Shown: positions 54,403 through 61,838 of the stretch, piece by piece
Numbering within the stretch: position 1 is the first letter of the stretch
Layout: each line of letters starts with the position of its first letter
Assembly: GCF_000423505.1 (NCBI RefSeq)
Contig: NZ_AUIC01000003.1
Span: 577,880 to 641,879 of the forward strand
Reading direction: 5' to 3'
DNA length: 64,000 nt
DNA from: Pseudoclavibacter soli DSM 23366
GTDB taxonomy: Bacteria; Actinomycetota; Actinomycetes; Actinomycetales; Microbacteriaceae
Notes under the pieces: generated by a model
The model's input: the letters and a program-made list of their open reading frames with translations, nothing else
The model's database searches: none
What the model was told of the DNA's origin: nothing
Made by a program: the position numbers and the translations under genes

Positions 54403-54672
54403 GATCTTGGTCTCCTTGTTCTGTGTCAGCCCCCGCTTGGCACGAACTGTACCCGCTGCCGGTGACATCAGGTGTACCGCAGCGTAACGTGCCGCGAAAT
54501 GTCTGCAGTGCTGGCGCAGAAACAGCTCTGGCGGCAGCCGAAGTCGACCACCGCCAGTCTGCAGGTTGGCGCGCGATTCAGCGGGGCCTCCCCCATCAGT
54601 CTCCGTCGGCTCTCGGTTCCGGCGACGTCTGAATAGCAACGCTGTCTCACGCACTGCACATGCTACGAGCGT

Positions 54673-55839
54673 TCACCGCGCCGAAAGCGAATGTGACGAA
54701 ACACGACGCCGCCGCTGCCCGGCGTGCACCGCGCCGGCTGCGAGCGCGGCCACGAGTGAGGCGGCGAACACCGCCAGCGTTGCCCGATCGGTCTCGAGCA
54801 CCTGCCCGTCGAAGGCAAGACCGGCCACCAGCAGCGACACGGTGAAGCCAACACCAGCCAACAGGCCGACCACCGTGAGGTCTGCCCACGAGGCGATTCG
54901 GGCATCCGGCCGCACCAGACTGACCAGCCACACCACCGCAAGAATGCCCAGCGGCTTGCCCACCACGAGCCCGAAGAACACGCCAAGTGCAACGGGGTCA
55001 CCGGTCAAACCGGCGAGGCCGTCGGCGTTGATCGACACGCTTGCGCTCACGAACGCGAACAACGGCACCGCCAGCCAGGTGGCCACCGGCGATGCGATGC
55101 GCAGGATGCGCGAGGCAGCATCCGGCCGCACGGCAATCCCCAGCGCGACCCCCGCGATGGTCGGGTGCACGCCCGAGCGCAGGGTGGCCCACCACACCAG
55201 CACCGCAACGGGCAGCGCGAGCAGATCGAGCGCCGCCCACACCGCGCCGAGCCGCTGCAGCACCACGAACCCGATGAGCCCGAGCACTGCAACGCCCAGC
55301 CAGCCCAGCGCGATGCCCGAAGAGTAGCCGACCGCGATCACGATGATGGCAAACAGGTCGTCAGCCACTGCGAGTGCGAGCACGAACGCGCGAGCGGCGA
55401 GCGAGACTCCTGGTGCCACGAGCGCCAACAGCGAGACGACAAAGGCGATATCGGTCGCGGTGGGCACCGCCCAGCCATGCGGATGCCCACCCGGTCCGAG
55501 GTTGAACGCGAGGTAGACGGCCGCGGGGGCGAGCATCCCACCGAGCGCGGCGAGCACGGGCACCGCTGCACGAGCTGGTGTGGCCAGGCTGCCGTGGGTG
55601 AGTTCGCGCCGCAGGTCGATGCCCACCACGAGAAAGAACACGACCAGCAGGCCGTCAGACACCCAGTGGGCAAGGCTGAGCCCGGCGAAATCGAAGCTTT
55701 CGATGGCCGCAACGCGACTGGCCGCGGGTGAGTTCGCGAGCGCGAGTGCGGCGATGACTGCGACGATCAGGGCCAGGCCAGGGGCGGCCGCGCGCAGTCG
55801 GGAGGGTGTGGGAGTGGGTGTAGGGGTGTGCTGTGACAT
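54673..55839 (-). CDS. nhaA: Na+/H+ antiporter NhaA
   Basis: Inner-membrane antiporter exporting Na+ or Li+ for protons. 388 aa, full length. Twelve hydrophobic helices; key residues appear in VPTATDIAFVV (Asp equivalent to E. coli 133), LALAVADDLFAIIVIA (the Asp163-Asp164 pair) and the GVGFTVSLLVAGLAF region. ATG at 55839, after Thr/Pro repeats. Divergent from gnd with a 130-bp gap that should hold both promoters. The 270 bp after its end show nothing. Confidence 0.94.
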   Translation of the reverse strand: MSQHTPTPTPTPSRLRAAAPGLALIVAVIAALALANSPAASRVAAIESFDFAGLSLAHWVSDGLLVVFFLVVGIDLRRELTHGSLATPARAAVPVLAALGGMLAPAAVYLAFNLGPGGHPHGWAVPTATDIAFVVSLLALVAPGVSLAARAFVLALAVADDLFAIIVIAVGYSSGIALGWLGVAVLGLIGFVVLQRLGAVWAALDLLALPVAVLVWWATLRSGVHPTIAGVALGIAVRPDAASRILRIASPVATWLAVPLFAFVSASVSINADGLAGLTGDPVALGVFFGLVVGKPLGILAVVWLVSLVRPDARIASWADLTVVGLLAGVGFTVSLLVAGLAFDGQVLETDRATLAVFAASLVAALAAGAVHAGQRRRRVSSHSLSAR

Positions 55840-55969
55840 GGTGCCTTTCGCCGTCGACGGATCGATTGCCGACCAGGCTTCCCGGCACTCCACCCGGCGG
55901 CACGAGGGCGCACGAGATGCCTCCAGTGTAGCCGGGGGCGGCAGGCCGGGCTGCGATAGACTGCCGCCC

Positions 55970-57436
55970 ATGACGACCTCCTTCTCAGCACCCGCCAGCC
56001 CGACCGCCAACATCGGCGTGGTCGGCCTCGCGGTCATGGGCAGCAACCTGGCCCGCAACCTCGCTCGGCATGGCAACACGGTGGCGCTGTACAACCGCAC
56101 CGCCCAGCGCACTCGAGACTTGGTCGCCGAGCATGGTGACGAGGGTGCGTTCGTGCCCGCCGAGACGGTTGCCGACTTCGCGGCGAGCCTGCAGCGGCCG
56201 CGCACTGCGATCATCATGGTCAAAGCGGGTGCCCCCACCGATGCTGTGATCGACGAGCTCGTCGAAGTGTTCGAGCCCGGCGACATCATCGTCGACGGCG
56301 GCAACGCGCAGTTCACCGACACCATTCGACGTGAGGCCGCGGTGCGCGAGCACGGCATCCACTTTGTCGGCGCCGGCATCTCGGGCGGCGAAGAGGGCGC
56401 ACTGAACGGCCCCTCGATCATGCCCGGTGGCAGCGACGAGTCGTATGCGACGCTGGGGCCGATTCTGGCATCCATCGCCGCTGTGGTCGACGGCGAGCCG
56501 TGCGTGACGCATGTCGGCACCGACGGCGCCGGGCACTTCGTGAAGATGGTGCACAACGGCATCGAATACGCCGACATGCAGCTGATCGGCGAGAGCTACG
56601 ACCTGCTGCGGCGCGGCGCGGGGCTCACCCCGGCCGAGATCGCCGACGTGTTCGCCCAGTGGAACACCACCGAGCTCGACTCGTACCTGGTCGAGATCAC
56701 CGCCGAGGTGCTGCGCCAGGTCGACGCCGCCACCGGGCGGCCGTTAGTCGACGTGATCACCGATCAGGCCGGCATGAAGGGCACCGGCACCTGGACGGTG
56801 CAGAACGCACTCGACCTCGCCGTGCCGGTCACGGGCATCGCGGAGGCCGTGTTCGCCCGCGGGCTCTCGGGCCGCACCGCGCAGCGCGAGGCCGCCCAGG
56901 CGCGTTTCACCGAGGGTCAGCCCACCGGCGAGCTCGGGGTCACCGACCGCGATGCCTTCATCGAGGCGGTGCGCCTGGCGCTGTTCGCCTCCAAGATCGT
57001 GGCCTACGCGCAGGGCTTCGACGAGATCACCGCAGGCGCCGAGAAGTACGGCTGGCAGATCGATCTGGGCGAGATCGCGCGCATCTGGCGCGGCGGGTGC
57101 ATCATCCGGGCCCGCTTCCTGGGCACCATCACCGAGGCCTATGCCGCCGACGAGCCTCCGGTGTCGCTGATCACCGCACCCTATTTCGCGGCTGCGCTGG
57201 ATGCCACCCACGCGGCATGGCGGCAGGTGGTCGCCCATGCGACCCTGGGTGGCATCCCGGTGCCGGCGTTCGCGAGCTCGCTGGCGTACTTCGACGGGCT
57301 GCGCTCACCGCGCCTGCCCGCGGCGCTGATCCAGGGCCAGCGCGATTTCTTCGGGGCGCACACGTATGGGCGCATCGATCGCCCCGGTGCGTTCCACACG
57401 CTCTGGTCGGGCGACCGGTCTGAGGTGGAGGCGTAG
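55970..57436 (+). CDS. gnd: 6-phosphogluconate dehydrogenase, decarboxylating
   Basis: Oxidative pentose-phosphate pathway enzyme making ribulose 5-phosphate and NADPH. 488 aa. NADP fold GVVGLAVMGSNLARNLA, VDGGNAQFTDT, ISGGEEGALNGPSIMPGG, catalytic Lys in HFVKMVHNGIEYADMQLI, and C-terminal RDFFGAHTYGRIDRPGAFHT. The ATG at 55970 gives the family N-terminus; the upstream open frame (to 55580) is antisense to nhaA. Confidence 0.95.
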   Translation: MTTSFSAPASPTANIGVVGLAVMGSNLARNLARHGNTVALYNRTAQRTRDLVAEHGDEGAFVPAETVADFAASLQRPRTAIIMVKAGAPTDAVIDELVEVFEPGDIIVDGGNAQFTDTIRREAAVREHGIHFVGAGISGGEEGALNGPSIMPGGSDESYATLGPILASIAAVVDGEPCVTHVGTDGAGHFVKMVHNGIEYADMQLIGESYDLLRRGAGLTPAEIADVFAQWNTTELDSYLVEITAEVLRQVDAATGRPLVDVITDQAGMKGTGTWTVQNALDLAVPVTGIAEAVFARGLSGRTAQREAAQARFTEGQPTGELGVTDRDAFIEAVRLALFASKIVAYAQGFDEITAGAEKYGWQIDLGEIARIWRGGCIIRARFLGTITEAYAADEPPVSLITAPYFAAALDATHAAWRQVVAHATLGGIPVPAFASSLAYFDGLRSPRLPAALIQGQRDFFGAHTYGRIDRPGAFHTLWSGDRSEVEA

Positions 57437-57677
57437 GGGCTCCCGTGCTCACCGGAGCGTATTCCGACGGAGGCTGCAGGCCGGGATTCCATTCCTTCAC
57501 GTTCCCGCCATCACTGGGCGTTCCCTGCAGCACACCAGGCGGCAACACCTTGCGAAACCGCCGCCTGGCCTTCTTCGACACCGGCGCCCCCGACGACACG
57601 AAGCCCGGCAACACGTACTGAGCATCCACACGCTCAACATTCGACAGACCATCATGCGGGGCTGTGGTCGGCAGTGG
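57437..57677. other. Boundary region before the toxin locus
   Basis: 241 bp between gnd and kptA. It has a 9-bp hairpin (57535-57543 with 57560-57568), a possible terminator for kptA. A 17-bp stretch at 57505-57521 recurs with one mismatch at 59762-59778, at the end of the Gly-rich gene. A minus-strand frame starting MDAQYVLPGFVSSGAPVSKK from 57629 may be a gene remnant; I do not recognise it. Confidence 0.45.
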
Positions 57678-58229
57678 TCAGGAGTCGGCGGCGATGCAAT
57701 CTGCGGGTACGTAATCGGTGAGAATGACGCTATCGGACCCGTTCCTGAACTGCACGCCGTGGCCTGCCGCACGTGCAGTGTCGATGCGCAAGAGGACCGG
57801 TCGCTGGGCGTGGCGTCGTCCCACGATCATGGCCTGTTCTGCGCTGGTGGCCAAATGCACGAACTGCCGCCCCATCGGTTTCAGGCCTTCCCGGAGAATG
57901 TGCTCCCACGCCTCGGGTGACGTCGCGTGGAACAGTACCGGAGGTGGTGTCGAGACGACAACGTGATCGACGACCGTCGACAACGAATGCCCGTACGCGG
58001 CACGGATCCGATCCCCGCTGATCTCCAGACGAGTCTTCGTCTGACGGGCGACCAGATCACGCACCGTGGAATCTTCCACACTCGTGAAACCTGCCCGGCC
58101 GATAGCAGCGACCACGTCAGGCAGCTTCGCCCACCCCTGGTCGTCGAGCACGAGCCCGAACTCGCCGGGCACATGCCTCAGCGCCTGCGTCAGCAGCTGA
58201 GACAGGCGCAGCCGGTTCACCCCGCTCAT
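57678..58229 (-). CDS. kptA: RNA 2'-phosphotransferase (KptA/Tpt1 family)
   Basis: 183 aa, complete. Tpt1/KptA enzymes move an internal RNA 2'-phosphate to NAD+, giving ADP-ribose 1'',2''-cyclic phosphate, and some ADP-ribosylate RNA ends. Family features in order: Arg18-His19 in LLTQALRHVPG, GLVLDDQGWAKL, the Arg in GDRIRAAYGHS, PVLFHATSP, GLKPMGRQFVHL and VLLRIDTARAAGHG ... ILTDYVPADCI, so the catalytic Arg-His-Arg-Arg set looks intact. Its ATG overlaps the immunity-gene stop (ATGA, 58226-58229). Bacterial KptA is usually a stand-alone accessory gene. Confidence 0.9.
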   Translation of the reverse strand: MSGVNRLRLSQLLTQALRHVPGEFGLVLDDQGWAKLPDVVAAIGRAGFTSVEDSTVRDLVARQTKTRLEISGDRIRAAYGHSLSTVVDHVVVSTPPPVLFHATSPEAWEHILREGLKPMGRQFVHLATSAEQAMIVGRRHAQRPVLLRIDTARAAGHGVQFRNGSDSVILTDYVPADCIAADS

Positions 58230-58720
58230 GACCGCCTCCACCACCTGCGGCGGCGCGGCGGCGCCTTCCACGCCTCGTCGTACAACGGCACATCCCACTC
58301 CAGATACCGGTCATCATCCGCGACGAACAACGCATGCAACTGCTCCGCACGCTCCAACCACGCCGCATAATTCGGCCAATGCCCCCGATACTCCCACCCC
58401 GGATCACAAAACGTATGAATCACCAACACCGCCGGATCGCCAGATAGATCAGCACCATCAAAACAAAACACATCATCAGTACCATTCATGACCGCAAATG
58501 GAACCAACGCACGGTACGGAAACTGCTCACGCACAACTTCAACGTAAAACGACTGATTCCCCTCGAGCGCTGCGGTAAAGAACCACGGATCGAGGTCAGG
58601 CAATGGGTCTCGTGCAATCTGTTTAATGAACTGCTCGGGGAGACGAAAACCCGCAGGTATCGAGGCGAGCATCTGCCGTTCTCGCTCCTCGGACGATAAC
58701 TCGCGTCTTATTCTACCCAT
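58226..58720 (-). CDS. SUKH (SMI1/KNR4)-like immunity protein
   Basis: 164 aa. The N-terminal helix and FIKQIARDPLPDLDPWFF, then AVMNGTDDVFCFD and PAVLVIHTFCDPGWEYRGHWPNYAAWLE fit the SMI1/KNR4 (SUKH) fold common among immunity proteins of polymorphic toxins. The end is basic (RRRRWWRRS). It starts within the last 8 bp of the toxin frame upstream and ends in an ATGA overlap with kptA. Base use around 58500-58700 is visibly more AT-rich than its surroundings, suggesting transfer. Confidence 0.7.
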   Translation of the reverse strand: MGRIRRELSSEERERQMLASIPAGFRLPEQFIKQIARDPLPDLDPWFFTAALEGNQSFYVEVVREQFPYRALVPFAVMNGTDDVFCFDGADLSGDPAVLVIHTFCDPGWEYRGHWPNYAAWLERAEQLHALFVADDDRYLEWDVPLYDEAWKAPPRRRRWWRRS

Positions 58721-59195
58721 GAGGTCTACCGGTGATCCTCGGCAAGGTGTCTGACCCTAACGGATGGTTCCGAGACCACGAAGCTCCCTGTTTCTGAATA
58801 CGATTGGTCACGCCTTCGCCCCAAGTGGCGGCATCTTCGTGCGTCTTATGGTTCTGTAGTCGCTGCGCAGTGCCACTATTCTGAATCGCGTCTGTCGGTT
58901 TGTGTACTCTTGCTTCGACCGTGGTATCGGTTTCTCTCGCGGCTGTGATCCGTGTGTTGTCGACGCTCGTGATGCGACCATCAGGTTGCCGAACGACATC
59001 AACCCTGTCGCCACGCCATCCACACCGCTGCATGCTCGCCACGATGTCATCATAGGTCTCACCTGACGGTTTCTTGAACGAAACCGTCTTCTGTGAGAAC
59101 CGAACATCAGACGCACTATACTGCCGTCTGGAGGACCCCACTGAACGGTAGAGCCCATTGTTCGCAGCATCATCCAAACGCCTTGTCACGGTCAC
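58713..59195 (-). CDS. Orphan polymorphic-toxin C-terminal domain, ParB-like
   Basis: 160 aa from a GTG at 59195. After a short lead, the domain shows QYSASDVRFSQKTVSF, ETYDDIVASMQRCGWRGD, VDVVRQPDGRITSVDNTRI and AARETDTTVEAR, resembling ParB-like nuclease toxin domains, then WGEGVTNRIQKQG and a C-terminal PLGSDTLPRITGRP. It lacks the N-terminal delivery part of a full toxin. It overlaps both the truncated N-terminal frame (GTGA) and the immunity gene, so it may be translated by coupling. Family assignment is by eye. Confidence 0.55.
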   Translation of the reverse strand: MTVTRRLDDAANNGLYRSVGSSRRQYSASDVRFSQKTVSFKKPSGETYDDIVASMQRCGWRGDRVDVVRQPDGRITSVDNTRITAARETDTTVEARVHKPTDAIQNSGTAQRLQNHKTHEDAATWGEGVTNRIQKQGASWSRNHPLGSDTLPRITGRPHG

Positions 59196-59407
59196 GGCAC
59201 GCCCGCACGCCTGGCCGCATCCAGGCGGGCCTGCGCGTCACCGACCTGAGTCGACGCAGCCCCGACACGGGATGCGGCGTCCTGCTGCTGCCGGAACAGC
59301 GAACGCACCACAGACCCCGACGGCACACACAACCCAGCAGGCACCTGCCCGGCCGGTGCAGCCACCGCAGCAGCCAGACCCTGATCAGCCGTCGAGGCCG
59401 AACTCAC
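59192..59407 (-). pseudogene. Truncated copy of the toxin N-terminus
   Basis: 71 aa. MSSASTADQGLAAAVA matches residues 6-18 of the 719-aa toxin at 61835-63994. It then skips about 40 residues and resumes with QVP.GL.VPSGSVVRSL through QVGDAQARLDAARR (residues 60-106). It stops at 59192-59194, out of frame with the following ParB-like domain. It looks like the scar of a deletion that fused an old toxin N-terminus to a displaced C-terminal domain. Confidence 0.8.
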
Positions 59408-59523
59408 CCCAGCGCACCACCCGCACGCAAAAACGCAACACCCAGATACACCTGGCCCGCACCCAACACAAGTGTGAAAGGGATGCCGCCCAGTACGCTC
59501 ACCAATAGGCTCAGCAACTTCAC
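59404..59523 (-). CDS. 39-aa membrane peptide
   Basis: GTG-started frame VKLLSLLVSVLGGIPFTLVL... of one hydrophobic helix, ending GGALG. Its start overlaps the stop of the 63-aa frame (GTGA) and its end overlaps the toxin N-terminal start (ATGA, 59404-59407). Too short to classify; the double overlap argues that it was a real gene of the toxin operon. Confidence 0.45.
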   Translation of the reverse strand: MKLLSLLVSVLGGIPFTLVLGAGQVYLGVAFLRAGGALG

Positions 59524-59711
59524 TTGTCCCCCCTGGTTTTCCGAGCAGCTCTCCACAGTTGCCACAGCACGTACGGGGGGATGAGCAGGGCTGGGAGTGG
59601 GGCGCCTCCGCGGAAGTGGCGCACCCCGCCCTCGATGGTGGTCGTCAGTGGCACTTGTGTGGGCACGTAGACCACTACCGCCACTGAGACGACAAAACAG
59701 ACAAGTGTCAC
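59520..59711 (-). CDS. 63-aa membrane protein
   Basis: GTG at 59711, directly after an in-frame TAG. Two hydrophobic stretches (TLVCFVVSVAVVVYVPTQVP and PLPALLIPPYVLWQLWRAA) and a basic end. It overlaps the 39-aa gene by GTGA. No ribosome site is clear, so the 5' end may be truncated. Function unknown; possibly export or membrane partner of the toxin. Confidence 0.45.
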   Translation of the reverse strand: MTLVCFVVSVAVVVYVPTQVPLTTTIEGGVRHFRGGAPLPALLIPPYVLWQLWRAARKTRGDK

Positions 59712-59767
59712 CTACGAGATAATCCTTAGCCAAGCTGGTGGACTCTGCTGTCCGGCGTCCTCCGCCG

Positions 59768-60490
59768 TCACTGGGCGTCTCCAGGAGCAGCTGCTTCAGA
59801 TGATGGGGCGGGTGCCGGTTCGGGGTCAGGTTGGGTGACTTCTTCGATGACGTACTTGATCGCGTCGACGCCCAGGCCTGCATGTTCGCCGGCATAGGCT
59901 GCACCGACATGCGCACCCCACGACGGCCGCCCCGACCAGGTCAGCTGTTCAGCACCCGGGAACTTCGCCAACGCAGCACCACCAACCGCATCCAAAAGAC
60001 CGTCATCCACACCATACCCCTCGTCGGAATCGTCCAGCCCAGCCTGCACCAGACTGCCAGCAACCTCCGCAGCAGCAGGCACACCAAACTCCACAGCTCC
60101 CTGCCACCTCGGACCCTCTATGTGTTTGGCGAGGTGTCCGCCTTGTGCTCCGGCTGCTCCTGCGACGGCGCCGCCGGCCGCGGCTGCTGCTGCTCCTTGA
60201 ACGGACCAGTCCTGTTGGTCGGTCGTGGCGAGATAGACGCCGGTGTTGCCCACCGCGCCGAACGCCCCATTCGATACCGCCGACATGCCCATCTGCCCCC
60301 ACTCCACTGACTGGCGGCTGCTCCCACCATCACCAGGCACGCTACCACCAACACCACCCGATCCGATCCACCTGGCCCGGCACGAGCCCACCTCACCCAT
60401 CACCGTTGACGCCGGCAGGAGAAGCCGGTCAGTGTCCACACGCTCGACCCCACCAACCAGGGAGCATGCCAGCTTCACGGCCCCTGCCAT
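59768..60490 (-). CDS. Gly/Ala-rich protein of the toxin locus, unknown
   Basis: 240 aa at most. Residues 75-125 (GAFGAVGNTGVYL ... GGAVAGAAGAQGGHLAKHIEG) are Gly/Ala-rich like membrane hairpins of toxin cores; AALAKFPGAEQLTWSGRPSWGAH follows, and the end is acidic/Pro-rich (PDPEPAPAPSSEAAAPGDAQ). The start is unsure: MAGAVKLACS at 60490 or a later Met. It may be a toxin middle region cut off from its ends, or a separate partner. I do not recognise a family. Confidence 0.5.
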   Translation of the reverse strand: MAGAVKLACSLVGGVERVDTDRLLLPASTVMGEVGSCRARWIGSGGVGGSVPGDGGSSRQSVEWGQMGMSAVSNGAFGAVGNTGVYLATTDQQDWSVQGAAAAAAGGAVAGAAGAQGGHLAKHIEGPRWQGAVEFGVPAAAEVAGSLVQAGLDDSDEGYGVDDGLLDAVGGAALAKFPGAEQLTWSGRPSWGAHVGAAYAGEHAGLGVDAIKYVIEEVTQPDPEPAPAPSSEAAAPGDAQ

Positions 60491-60570
60491 TCAGCTTTGA
60501 TTGGTGTGGGCGATCCTGCCAAGCCTTCAAAGCGGGATCCCCTGTGCTGCTGATCAAGACAGCACATGTG

Positions 60571-61404
60571 CTACTTGCTTGGAACAGGTGTCCATTGCCG
60601 AGCGGCGAGCCGTGTCTGCTCGATTTCGCGAAGATCGACGGCAGGCACCTGGAACACACCAGGATCAATCATGGTCGCATTCACCGTGGCTGCGGCCCGC
60701 GGGTCGCTCGTCTGGAGAATGACCGTGCCAGTTGCCCCGTGTACGTCGACGATGCGAACAGGAATACCCTGATACGTGCCGGTGAACTGCAACTCGAATA
60801 TCTCGGTATCCTCAACAGGAACCGTCGTCGTCCAGACCCCGGCACGCACCTGCTGCCAGCAGGCGGTTGAAGGCGGCTGCTCTACTGCCGTCAGTTCCAC
60901 CTGGCCGCCCCGAACGTCCGCAGCATACTCAGCACCGTGCCACATCGCCCGACAACCCACCCAACGCGAAGGCGGCCGCCAGACTGGCACGCCGTGCCAT
61001 CCCAATGCCGCACCACGATACCAGGACACCTGCTCCTGGATTCCATCAGTGTGGATTCGCCACAATTCGGCACCTGCCGGCCACCGCGTGTAGCTCACCT
61101 GCCACACCGGCACCAACGCACCGTCAACAGGCCTGAGAAAACCGTTCTCGTACGTCGGCCACGGCCTGGACTCGTCAACCGGAGCCGAGACACGAGCCCC
61201 TGGCGGTACGAGAAAACGCACAACATCCACAGTCGCAGGCTCATCACCAGCAAAACCATACCCAGACAGCAGCTTCTCAGGCGTATCCAGAGTCGCAGCG
61301 GCAGCAGCCTCGACCACGAACCCAGCAACCCGATCGTATCCCTCATGCAAAACCATGCGCGAAAGACCCGCATGCAGCAACTTCTGCACCACAACGCCAC
61401 TCAT
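60571..61404 (-). CDS. Uncharacterised 277-aa protein of the toxin operon
   Basis: No signal peptide and no membrane segment. Trp-rich: TRWPAGAELWRIHTDGIQEQVSWYRG, GWHGVPVWRPP, SRWVGCRAMWHGAEY. Beta-rich in appearance, ending EIEQTRLAARQWTPVPSK. The ATG overlaps the stop of the previous gene (ATGA, 61401-61404), which places it in the toxin operon, where immunity proteins normally sit. I do not recognise the family, so immunity is inferred from position only. Confidence 0.6.
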   Translation of the reverse strand: MSGVVVQKLLHAGLSRMVLHEGYDRVAGFVVEAAAAATLDTPEKLLSGYGFAGDEPATVDVVRFLVPPGARVSAPVDESRPWPTYENGFLRPVDGALVPVWQVSYTRWPAGAELWRIHTDGIQEQVSWYRGAALGWHGVPVWRPPSRWVGCRAMWHGAEYAADVRGGQVELTAVEQPPSTACWQQVRAGVWTTTVPVEDTEIFELQFTGTYQGIPVRIVDVHGATGTVILQTSDPRAAATVNATMIDPGVFQVPAVDLREIEQTRLAARQWTPVPSK

Positions 61405-61838
61405 GACCCAGCCTTCAGAGGACGCTCAGTGATCGTGACATCCGTAACCTCAACCTCGGCAGGATCCGCCGCCACATACCACCCCATATACTGGTCACCC
61501 CTGAACCCCAACGCCAACGCCTCCTCCGGAGACGACCCCTCATACGCCAAAGTGACTTTTCCCTCGTGCCAGCCCGAAGCATGGAGTTCCCAGACATCAA
61601 CTTCTGCTCCACGCCAAAGCCCGGTCACGGTGCGCCTAAAGCGATGAGAAATTGAACTGCGCGGAACCTCTACCCAGTCCCGACCTTTCGAATGGCCGAA
61701 CTCAAGGGCGTCTGGAAACGCGGAATGATCCGTGTCACTGGCAATTTTCAGACGCGCAAAATCCTCACTTCCAGGCAGTGCCTCATACCTCTCACCTCGG
61801 TACTCGTACAATGTACAGGTAGTCGGGATTCCACTCAT
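61401..61838 (-). CDS. Uncharacterised 145-aa protein, candidate immunity to the 719-aa toxin
   Basis: MSGIPTTCTLYEYRGERYEA start, no membrane segment, beta-rich (WVEVPRSSISHRFRRTVTGL; VDVWELHASGWHEGKVTLAY). Its ATG overlaps the toxin stop as ATGA (61835-61838); an upstream GTG/ATG at 61859 lies inside the toxin. The immediate downstream place is where the cognate immunity gene of a polymorphic toxin is expected. No family recognised. Confidence 0.65.
   Translation of the reverse strand: MSGIPTTCTLYEYRGERYEALPGSEDFARLKIASDTDHSAFPDALEFGHSKGRDWVEVPRSSISHRFRRTVTGLWRGAEVDVWELHASGWHEGKVTLAYEGSSPEEALALGFRGDQYMGWYVAADPAEVEVTDVTITERPLKAGS

Noticed and set aside
57171..57629. 152-residue minus-strand frame reaching into gnd
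   Set aside because: Most is antisense to gnd; only the first ~60 residues outside gnd could be a remnant, with no family match.
59404..59916. 170-residue frame containing the 39-aa peptide
   Set aside because: The upstream part is off-frame to the Gly-rich and 63-aa genes; only the GTG-started end with its two overlaps is plausible.
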